A model generated the notes under the pieces. It did no database searches. It was given only the letters and a program-made list of their open reading frames with translations, and was not told the DNA's origin. Position numbers and translations under genes: made by a program. A DNA stretch of 6,795 bases from Bacillota bacterium (lineage in GTDB: Bacteria > Bacillota > Sulfobacillia > JAJZYS01 > JAJYTV01). Below, in pieces: positions 1-5,034 of this stretch (positions are counted from its first letter, which is position 1; each line of letters opens with the position of its first letter). The DNA lies in contig JAKAPV010000165.1 in the NCBI GenBank assembly GCA_021806845.1, positions 1 to 6,795 on the forward strand. The letters run 5' to 3'.

Positions 1-1
1 C

Positions 2-142
2 TTTTGGACCTGCCCGAAGTGCAGGAGCTCCCATGATCGCGACATCAACTCCGCGCAGAACATCCTGGCCGCAGGGCTTGCGGCAGCTGCCTGTGGAGGG
101 GCTGTAAGACCGGCGCGTAGCAACGCCGGCGCGCTCCGCTGA
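2..142 (+). CDS. tnpB: TnpB RNA-guided endonuclease, C-terminal end (partial)
   Basis: This is the last 46 residues of a TnpB protein, the RNA-guided DNA nuclease of IS200/IS605 elements and the ancestor of Cas12. What is seen: the second half of the zinc ribbon as a CPKC pair (visible residues 4-7), followed by HDRDINSAQN (11-20). The latter is the conserved C-terminal RuvC block, whose second Asp (visible residue 14) is the third catalytic acidic residue. It is intact, so nothing visible suggests a nuclease-dead derivative such as the TldR repressors, but the first two catalytic residues are outside the window. The tail is Ala/Gly-rich and ends at TGA 140-142. The 3' coding end overlaps hairpin-forming sequence (110-129), as expected where the guide RNA scaffold is encoded inside the tnpB 3' end. 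Reading frame and family are clear; the length cannot be assessed. Confidence 0.88.
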   Translation, partial: FWTCPKCRSSHDRDINSAQNILAAGLAAAACGGAVRPARSNAGALR

Positions 143-220
143 AGCAGGAAATCCCCGGGGCGACCCTGGGAATCCCCTTCGTTTACGAAGGGGAGGAGGT
201 CAATCTTTGAACGGGGGATG
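60..220 (+). ncRNA. Putative omega/re-RNA: 3' scaffold plus guide
   Basis: TnpB proteins use a non-coding RNA that covers the 3' end of tnpB and the element's right end and continues into flanking DNA, which supplies the guide. What is seen here is the expected architecture. A 6-bp stem (CCGGCG/CGCCGG, 110-129) lies in the tnpB end, G/C blocks follow at 152-170, and an 8-bp terminal hairpin at 174-193 is followed by AGGAGGTCAA. The guide would be the first 16-20 bases after about 203, that is the segment starting TCTTTGAACGGGGG. The 5' end given is arbitrary, since scaffold length varies by family, and transcription is inferred. The guide segment runs over the ATG at 218 of the neighbouring regulator region. 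Confidence 0.5.
174..193 (+). repeat. Right-end hairpin of the TnpB element
   Basis: Perfect inverted repeat CCCCTTCG (174-181) and CGAAGGGG (186-193) with loop TTTA. It sits ten bases before the inferred element boundary. In IS200/IS605 elements such a subterminal hairpin is bound by the TnpA transposase and also forms the last stem of the guide RNA scaffold. Confidence 0.8.
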
Positions 221-306
221 TCTCGACGGACAGCTATCTCCTTAAGCGCGGCGAGGTCGCGCGCAGGCTCGCAATCTTACTGCTCGGCTGCCGTATCGGC
301 GACGAG
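204..306 (+). other. Upstream coding remnant of the YhfZ-like regulator, without a usable start
   Basis: The frame of the downstream regulator stays open back to a TGA at 208-210. From about 223 it reads as STDSYLLKRGEVARRLAI and continues into GDEVPSIATLAAKYG, which looks like the normal first helix and entry to the winged helix of this family. There is no ATG, GTG or TTG in this frame between the TGA and GTG 307; only CTG at 280 and ACG at 211 are conceivable non-standard starts. An ATG at 218 lies in the next frame. One extra base between 220 and 224 would join it to the family-like sequence as a natural N-terminus. No good Shine-Dalgarno lies 5-9 bases before 218, while the element's AGGAGG (194-199) is about 18 bases away. 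The segment therefore appears to be a start region broken by a single-base loss, or a sequencing error. Confidence 0.55.
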
Positions 307-1149
307 GTGCCCAGCATCGCGACACTCGCCGCGAAATACGGCGTCGGACGCGGTACGGTGCAGGCGGCACTCGACCTTCTGCGTATCGAGGCAGCGCTGG
401 AGATCGCCACCCGCGGCCCGGCTGCCAGCGTCCTGGCGGCCTGCGACCGCGGCCGCCTTTGGCAGGCGGTCGGCCGTCGCGGCCTCATGCTGCTGCTGCC
501 CTTGCCATATTCCCTGCGAGTCATGGGGCTCGCCACCGCGCTTGCCCGGACCTTGCGCGGCTGCGCCGTGTCGCACAGCCTCGCCTACATGCGCGGTGCG
601 CGCAGCCGACTGGAGGCCCTGGCGGAGGGACGCGCGGACCTTGCGGTCACCTCGCGGCTCGCCGCCGACGAGGCGCTCGCCGTCGCCGGGCTGGACGTCG
701 AGATCCTGCTTCGGCTCGGACCGGAGACCTATGCCGGAGCGCAGGGATGGCTGGTGCGCGAGGGGTTCGAATTCTGGCCGGAGCATCCGCTCATTGGCGT
801 CGACCTCGCCTCCGCGGACCAGTCGCTGGCGCCGCGCGAGGCGGCAGCGTGCGGAGTGCCGTCACCGCGATGGGTCGAAGTTCCCTACCTGCGCTGGCAG
901 GCCGCCGTGGCGTCGGGGGAGGTGGACGCGGTGCTCTGGCCGCTCGACGTCGTGCCGAGCCACACCGGCCTCAAGGTGCACCCGACAGATCTCGTCAGCC
1001 ACCTGATGCCGCGCATGGGGGAGGCCGTCCTGCTCGTACGTCGCGGAGACGAGGCGGTGCGGTCGCTGCTCGCCCCGCTGTTACAGGCTGCGACGCTGCG
1101 CGCGATCCAGGTGCAGGTCATGGAGGGGCGGATGGAGCCGACCGAGTAG
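307..1149 (+). CDS. YhfZ-family GntR-like transcriptional regulator, 5' end doubtful
   Basis: Predicted DNA-binding regulator with an N-terminal GntR-type winged helix and a large C-terminal ligand-sensing domain resembling E. coli YhfZ. What is seen: IATLAAKYGVGRGTVQAALDL (from residue 4) is the helix-turn-helix recognition region. The block with LLLPLPYS, GLATAL and SLAYMRGARSRLEAL (about residues 60-107) matches, from memory, the start of the YhfZ C-terminal domain, which has a periplasmic-binding-protein-like fold. The rest is soluble, with no signal peptide or membrane segment. GTG 307 is the first standard start in frame and gives 280 aa, but it cuts off the first helix; homology clearly extends about 28 codons upstream. 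The gene may thus be frameshifted or poorly translated. It lies directly downstream of the TnpB element and 170 bp before an FAD oxidase/glpD operon that it could regulate. YhfZ ligands are unknown to me. Confidence 0.72.
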   Translation: MPSIATLAAKYGVGRGTVQAALDLLRIEAALEIATRGPAASVLAACDRGRLWQAVGRRGLMLLLPLPYSLRVMGLATALARTLRGCAVSHSLAYMRGARSRLEALAEGRADLAVTSRLAADEALAVAGLDVEILLRLGPETYAGAQGWLVREGFEFWPEHPLIGVDLASADQSLAPREAAACGVPSPRWVEVPYLRWQAAVASGEVDAVLWPLDVVPSHTGLKVHPTDLVSHLMPRMGEAVLLVRRGDEAVRSLLAPLLQAATLRAIQVQVMEGRMEPTE

Positions 1150-1283
1150 GCCGTCTGCACAGACTTGTCGCCACGCGCGTATCTTGGGAACTGCCGCCTG
1201 GCGTCGATATGCCGCGGCCGTACGGGACGGCAACGCCGTGCAGTTACCTCCCACCGCGCAGGCAGGATCTGCCACGCCGCTGT

Positions 1284-1301
1284 CGTACAGTATTCTGTAC
1301 G
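1284..1301 (+). promoter_or_regulatory. Palindromic putative operator CGTACAG-TATT-CTGTACG
   Basis: Perfect 7-bp inverted repeat with a 4-bp AT-rich centre, the only strong dyad in the 170-bp leader between the regulator and the FAD oxidase gene. It ends 18 bases before the GTG start, directly ahead of the Shine-Dalgarno GAGG. The centre TATTCT (1291-1296) resembles a -10 box, although no convincing -35 is seen, so a bound repressor would block transcription start. The size and symmetry fit a dimeric winged-helix regulator, and the adjacent YhfZ-like protein is the obvious candidate; this is inference. Confidence 0.5.
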
Positions 1302-1319
1302 GAAGCGAGGCGATGTCGG

Positions 1320-2720
1320 GTGAACTGGGTGCCCGAGTTGGAGCGGCTCCTGCCTGGCAGGGTGGCCAGCGACGAGACCGCACGGGCGGCTGTCGCCGGA
1401 GATCTCAGCCCGATGCGGCAGATGCGGCAGATGCGCGGGGAGCCGATGCCGATGCCGGACGCGGTGGTGCGGCCCCGAGCGACGGAGGACGTGCAACAGG
1501 TCATGCGCTTTGCGAGTGCGCGCGAGATCGTCGTGGTCCCGCGAGGCGGTGGATCTGGCGTCGTGGAGGCCGTGGCTGCGGCTCCCGGCAGCATCGTGGT
1601 GGACCTCAGGTCGATGGACCGCATCGGCCCGATCGACGCGGCAAGCGGCATCGTGGAGGTTGAGGCGGGGTGTACAGGCGCAGCTCTCGAGCAAGCGCTC
1701 GCCGCGCAGGGCCTGACGCTCGGCCACTATCCGCAGTCGATCGCGGTTGCGACGATCGGAGGGCTCGTCGCGACGCGCAGCAGCGGGCAGTACTCCACGC
1801 GCTACGGCAACATCGAGGATATTCTGCTGGCCCTGGAAGCGGTAACGGGCTCTGGCGAGGTGCTGCGGCTCGGACACCCGCCGCGCCGCTCGCTCGGCCC
1901 GGAGGTGCTGCCGCTCTTCGTGGGATCCGAGGGGACACTCGGCGTGATCACGCGCCTGACGCTCGCGGCGCAGGCGCTGCCGGAGGCGGAGCGCTTCGCC
2001 GCGTACGGCTTTCGCGGGATGGCGGAGGGCATCGAGGTGATGCGCCGCCTCGCGCGTGCCGGGCTTCCCATCGGCCTTCTACGCCTCTACGATGCGGCCG
2101 ACGCGGCGCACAGCTTCGGCGCGGTGCTCGGCGAGGTTGTGCCGGGGGCCCTCCTCCTCATCTCGACGCTGGGCCCTCGGGAAGTAGCGGACGCAGGCGC
2201 CCTCGCGGCCGAGCGGATCGCACTCGCCGCAGGAGGGGATGCACTCGGCGCTCCGGCCGCGGAGCACTGGCTGCGCACCCGCAACGACGTCTCGGAGTGG
2301 GCGCAGTACCTCGAGGCCGGCGTCGTCGTGGACACGATCGAATGCGCCGCTCCCTGGACGCGCCTTCCGGCCGCCTACACGGCGGCTGCCGCCGCGGTTC
2401 GCGGGCTGCCCGAGGTGGTAGCCGTCTTCGCCCATGTCGCACATGCCGGATCCACCGGTGCCAGTCTCTACTTCACCTTCGGCGCGGTCCCCGGCGAGGC
2501 GGCGCAGGCAACCTCTGTGCATCGCGAGGTCTGGGGGACGCTGCTGGAGGCAGTGCGGGGAGAAGGAGCGACCGTGTCCCATCACCATGGTGTCGGGCGG
2601 GTGCGCCGCCCGTGGGCCTGGCAGGAGCGCGCCGCCGAGCGGCCGCTGCTCGCGGCCGTGCGGGAGAGGCTGGACCCACTGCACCTCCTGAACCGGGGCG
2701 CGCTCTGGGAGGATGCATGA
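1320..2720 (+). CDS. FAD-binding oxidase, alkyl-dihydroxyacetonephosphate synthase-like
   Basis: VAO-type flavoprotein of 466 aa. Domain 1 (about residues 45-215) is the FAD-binding fold. It has PRGGGSG at 74-80, GHYPQS at 135-140, a long block at 145-169 containing TIGG and RYGNIED, and FVGSEGTLGVI at 200-210. Domain 2 (about 215-460) is the FAD-oxidase C-terminal domain, with a YFTF segment at 384-387 and HHHGVG at 421-426. The combination of YGNIED, GSEGTLGVIT, the Tyr-Phe segment and the His triad matches eukaryotic alkyl-DHAP synthase more than glycolate or D-lactate oxidases. That enzyme swaps the acyl group of acyl-DHAP for a fatty alcohol, making the ether bond. Bacterial homologues mostly have untested substrates, so the reaction is inferred. 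No signal peptide or membrane helix is visible. The start is GTG 1320: GAGG at 1307-1310 is 9 bases upstream and family similarity begins right after. The stop overlaps glpD by ATGA, so the two are co-translated. Confidence 0.85.
   Translation: MNWVPELERLLPGRVASDETARAAVAGDLSPMRQMRQMRGEPMPMPDAVVRPRATEDVQQVMRFASAREIVVVPRGGGSGVVEAVAAAPGSIVVDLRSMDRIGPIDAASGIVEVEAGCTGAALEQALAAQGLTLGHYPQSIAVATIGGLVATRSSGQYSTRYGNIEDILLALEAVTGSGEVLRLGHPPRRSLGPEVLPLFVGSEGTLGVITRLTLAAQALPEAERFAAYGFRGMAEGIEVMRRLARAGLPIGLLRLYDAADAAHSFGAVLGEVVPGALLLISTLGPREVADAGALAAERIALAAGGDALGAPAAEHWLRTRNDVSEWAQYLEAGVVVDTIECAAPWTRLPAAYTAAAAAVRGLPEVVAVFAHVAHAGSTGASLYFTFGAVPGEAAQATSVHREVWGTLLEAVRGEGATVSHHHGVGRVRRPWAWQERAAERPLLAAVRERLDPLHLLNRGALWEDA
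1412..1435 (+). repeat. In-frame 9-bp tandem repeat (GATGCGGCA x2.7)
   Basis: Two perfect copies of GATGCGGCA (1412-1420, 1421-1429) and a partial third (1430-1435) inside the FAD oxidase gene encode MRQMRQMR at residues 32-39. A 6-bp GATGCC repeat giving PMPMP follows at once (about 1444-1455). The array sits in the loop before the FAD domain, where copy number changes would keep the frame. Confidence 0.75.
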
Positions 2721-4357
2721 CCGCCGAGGCACCCGCCTGGGTGCGAGAACGAGAGACGGGATGGCAGAGCCTCACGGGCGAACTCTTCGACGTGCTTGTG
2801 GTGGGCGGCGGCATCGCCGGGGCCGGCATTGCCTGGGAGGCGGCGTGCAGGGGTTTCCGCACGGCCCTGGTCGAGGAGCGGGACTGGGCGGGGGGCACCT
2901 CGTCCCGCTCATCGAAGCTGGTGCACGGCGGCTTGCGCTACCTGCCGCATGGCGAGGTGCGTCTGGTCCGCGAGGCGGGGCGCGAGCGCGAGATACTCGC
3001 GCGGCTGGCACCGCACCTCGTGCGGCCGCTGCCTTTCCTCATACCGGTCTACCGAGGGGTGGGCAGGCCCCTGTGGGAGATCGCCATGGGCGTATGGCTG
3101 CATGACCGGCTGACAGGAGTGCCGCAGAGCCACCGGCGCGTGGCCCTCGACCCCGCAGTCTTGCGCACAGAGGAACCCGCCCTCGAGGGCGTCGGGCTCA
3201 TGGGCGGCATCCGCTACTTCGAGGCCCGCACCGATGACGCGCGCCTCGTCTACACCATCGTCCAGGCGGCGCGTGCAGCGGGCGCCGTCGCCCTGAGCCG
3301 CGTCCGCGCCGGCGAAGTCTCCCTGCGACGCGGCATGGGGGAAGTGGAGGTCGAGGACCGCGCGGAGGGACGACGCGGCACCGTGCGGGTGCGTGCAGCC
3401 GTCAACGCAACCGGTCCCTGGGCCGCCGGACTCGATCCGGGCGGTCCGCCGATCGCGCTCGGCCGGGGTATCCACCTCGTCTTCCCTCGCGCGCGATTGC
3501 CACTGCGACATGCTGTGGTGCTCCCCTCTACCGACGGTGGCAATACGTTCGCCATCCCGCGAGGGAGGGTCTCCTACGTCGGCACGACGGACCGTCTCTA
3601 CACCGGTGACCCGGCGTGGCCGGACGTGCCTCAAGAGGACGTCGACTATCTCTTCGCCGTGCTCGGGCGGGTCCTGCCGCGTCTCGGCCTGCAGCCGCGC
3701 GATCTCCTCGCGGTCTACTCCGGCGTGCGACCGCTCGTCGCGCACGAAGGCGTGAAGGGTACGGCGGAACTCTCCCGACGGAGGTCGGTGCGGGTCGGGG
3801 CGGACGGACTCATCAGCGTGCGCGGCGGCAAGTTGACAGGATTCCGGGGCGTTTCGCGGGAGGTTCTGGAACTGCTCGGGCGCCGGATGGGACGTCCCCC
3901 GTCGGCGGCAAAGGCCGTGCAGCCGCTGCCGGGAGCGGCCGACGAGGACTACCTGCGCCTCTTGCCCGAGCGGCTTGCGGCCGGGTTCGGCGTGCCCGCG
4001 GATGCCGCAGAGGAACTGCTCTGGCGCCACGGCCGCCGGGCGGAGGAGGTGCTGCAGTACGCCGAAGGACGTCCCCATGGGCTGGCGTTCGTGCATGGCG
4101 GCTCTGGGCTCCTCTGGGGGGAGGTGGACTGGACGGTTGCCCATGAGGAGGTCCTGCAGCTTTCCGACCTGCTGATCCGCCGCACGGGGTTCCTCTGGTT
4201 CTCGGGCGACGACGATCCTCAGGGCGCGCTCCTGACGGTGGCGCAACGCATCGCGCCAGTGCTCGGGTGGAGCGGCGACAAGATCGCGGAGGAGGTGGCG
4301 TCCTGCCGTCGTGAGGCGCACCTGGATAGACTCGAGGCTCTGCGTGGCCGCGCGTAA
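2717..4357 (+). CDS. glpD: FAD-dependent glycerol-3-phosphate dehydrogenase
   Basis: Oxidises sn-glycerol-3-phosphate to dihydroxyacetone phosphate, passing electrons through FAD to quinone (GlpD) or oxygen (GlpO type). The length of 546 aa is normal for the family. What is seen: a Rossmann FAD motif VVGGGIAGAGIAWEA (28-42) after a short N-terminal lead, the signature GGTSSRSSKLVHGGLRYL (59-76), NATGPW (230-235), VGTTD (288-292), the substrate-site block YSGVRPL (334-340) and GGKLTGFR (370-377). A C-terminal helical domain (about 400-546) ends in the usual RIAPVLGW...EEV segment. There is no signal peptide or membrane helix, so it would be a peripheral membrane or cytosolic protein. ATG 2717 overlaps the upstream stop (ATGA) and has GGGAGG at 2707-2712, so translation is coupled to the alkyl-DHAP-synthase-like gene. 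Oddity: most relatives that I recall read GGKLTTYR, where this protein has GF. No glpF or glpK is nearby. Confidence 0.92.
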   Translation: MTAEAPAWVRERETGWQSLTGELFDVLVVGGGIAGAGIAWEAACRGFRTALVEERDWAGGTSSRSSKLVHGGLRYLPHGEVRLVREAGREREILARLAPHLVRPLPFLIPVYRGVGRPLWEIAMGVWLHDRLTGVPQSHRRVALDPAVLRTEEPALEGVGLMGGIRYFEARTDDARLVYTIVQAARAAGAVALSRVRAGEVSLRRGMGEVEVEDRAEGRRGTVRVRAAVNATGPWAAGLDPGGPPIALGRGIHLVFPRARLPLRHAVVLPSTDGGNTFAIPRGRVSYVGTTDRLYTGDPAWPDVPQEDVDYLFAVLGRVLPRLGLQPRDLLAVYSGVRPLVAHEGVKGTAELSRRRSVRVGADGLISVRGGKLTGFRGVSREVLELLGRRMGRPPSAAKAVQPLPGAADEDYLRLLPERLAAGFGVPADAAEELLWRHGRRAEEVLQYAEGRPHGLAFVHGGSGLLWGEVDWTVAHEEVLQLSDLLIRRTGFLWFSGDDDPQGALLTVAQRIAPVLGWSGDKIAEEVASCRREAHLDRLEALRGRA

Positions 4358-4887
4358 GGTCGGGTTATGCGGGAGCATCCGGGCGATTGCAAGCGCAGGC
4401 ATGTGCAACGCATCTCTGACCAGGGTGCGGGATACGCGGTAGAGACCATGTCGGAAGAGCCGGAACGGGGGGCGGATATGGCAAGATGCGCTGGACGACT
4501 GGACCGAGCGGAACCGCTTTGGGTCTGCGCAGCGTCCAAAGTACAGCCGCGCGCACAGTCCCACCGTCGGAGGGCGGGAATTTTCTTCGATCCACAGCTT
4601 CCCGAAAAGGTCGTCCGCTTTGCCGATCTGCCGGGCGTCGCGGGAATAGTGTTGTTCCTCTCTTAGGCCGCGACGCCCGCACTCGGCGGAATGTTCATCC
4701 GTTTGGCGGGCTGGTCGGCGATCTTCCCGCCAACGCACCCGTTGGCGCCCCTGCCCTGCTGGGTGTGCGCAAGATCGCGGATGCCCGCAGTCCTGCATGC
4801 ACTTTCTCGGTGAAGTACATGTTTGTAGACAAGGGGATCTGCTTGAGCATGCGGACATGGTAAGCTAAAGAAAGCGTTCGGTAGCCA
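4358..4887. other. 530-bp stretch with no recognisable gene
   Basis: Short open frames exist on both strands (for example + 4367-4666, + 4486-4863, and - across 4365-4682), but none shows a family motif, a good ribosome binding site or a convincing start, and they compete with one another. A minus-strand frame at about 4370-4680 has a somewhat protein-like mixture, including FGKLWIEENSRPP, and could be a decayed gene; I do not recognise it. The stretch also holds an inverted repeat at 4622-4687 and a TTGT-AG-ACAA dyad at 4823-4832. Base composition becomes more AT-rich at 4813-4880, where a weak promoter (TTGAGC at 4843, 17-bp gap, TAAAGA at 4866) could drive transcription rightward. No intrinsic terminator is evident directly after glpD. 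Confidence 0.5.
4622..4687. repeat. Imperfect inverted repeat, perfect 12-bp inner arms
   Basis: CGGGCGTCGCGG (4632-4643) pairs exactly with CCGCGACGCCCG (4668-4679) across a 24-base loop that is less GC-rich. Outer arms GCCGA (4622-4626) and TCGGC (4683-4687) extend it beyond a small internal loop. There is no U-tract on either strand, so it is not a standard terminator. It could be an RNA structure, the end of a small mobile sequence, or chance in GC-rich DNA; 12 exact pairs plus a co-linear outer stem make chance less likely. Confidence 0.65.
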
Positions 4888-4925
4888 CGGGGCGTGGACG
4901 ATTTCGTCCACGCCCCGCTTGTCTA
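4888..4925 (+). terminator. Strong perfect hairpin, probable terminator
   Basis: A 14-bp perfect inverted repeat (CGGGGCGTGGACGA at 4888-4901, TCGTCCACGCCCCG at 4904-4917), allowing about 13 pairs with a tight ATTT loop, followed by CTTGTCT on the plus strand. The T-run is poor, so termination would rely on the very stable stem. On the minus strand the trailing sequence is also only weakly T-rich. It would end transcription from the glpD side or from the gene-poor stretch. Alternatively, it forms a 5' leader structure or attenuator for the nitronate monooxygenase-like gene 117 bases downstream. Confidence 0.6.
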
Positions 4926-4996
4926 AGATTCACTGTCGTCCCGGCAGCGGGTGTTCCGACTGAGCCGGCATGCCGTACTCCACCCGAGAGAGGACG

Positions 4997-5025
4997 TGGT
5001 CACTGTACCGTACCTTCGGTTTAGT
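4997..5025 (+). promoter_or_regulatory. Weak candidate promoter for the nitronate monooxygenase-like gene
   Basis: TGGTCA (4997-5002) and TTTAGT (5020-5025) with a 17-bp spacer each match four of six consensus bases. The spacer carries CTGTACCGTAC (5003-5013), which shares the CTGTAC half-site of the palindrome at 1284-1301. Transcription from here would begin only a few bases before ATG 5035, leaving out the AAGGA. Either the mRNA is nearly leaderless or the real promoter is farther upstream. Confidence 0.25.
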
Positions 5026-5034
5026 AAGGATCGC

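Larger units (their letters stand above)
1..203 (+). mobile_element. Right end of an IS200/IS605 (IS1341-type) TnpB element
   Basis: This is the 3' portion of a TnpB-carrying transposable element. What is seen: the end of tnpB, then about 60 bp of non-coding right end with G/C-rich palindromic blocks (CCCCGGGG near 154-161), an 8-bp stem hairpin with a TTTA loop at 174-193, and the trailer AGGAGGTCAA at 194-203. A terminal hairpin followed by a TCAA-like cleavage site is typical of the right ends of this single-strand transposing family; TCAA is the right cleavage tetranucleotide of IS608 as I recall it. The exact boundary is inferred and could be off by 1-3 bases. Such elements have no terminal inverted repeats or target duplications, and none are seen. 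The left end, any tnpA and the target motif lie before the window, so completeness cannot be judged. Confidence 0.8.

Noticed and set aside
218..1006. Open frame from ATG 218 in its own frame (262 codons)
   Set aside because: It reads as Arg/Ser/Pro-rich noise over the regulator's real frame; the ATG itself may be the regulator's original start before a one-base loss.
1153..1164. GTCTG-CA-CAGAC short dyad after the regulator stop
   Set aside because: Only 5-bp arms and no T-run; too small to call as a terminator or operator.
459..1319. Upstream extension of the FAD oxidase frame to ATG 459
   Set aside because: The extension overlaps the YhfZ-like regulator in another frame and reads as low-complexity Arg/Ala. 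GTG 1320 has a ribosome binding site and family similarity begins there.
1670..2716. Upstream extension of the glpD frame
   Set aside because: It lies out of frame inside the FAD oxidase gene and is Arg/Gly-rich. ATG 2717 gives a normal GlpD N-terminus and length.
2909..4858. 649-codon open frame on the minus strand
   Set aside because: It runs antisense to glpD, whose motifs are unambiguous. Long antisense frames are common in GC-rich coding DNA, and its translation shows no family motif.
4486..4863. Possible small gene ending just before the 4888 hairpin
   Set aside because: No ribosome binding site, no recognisable motif, and competing frames on both strands; its position before a terminator-like hairpin is not enough.
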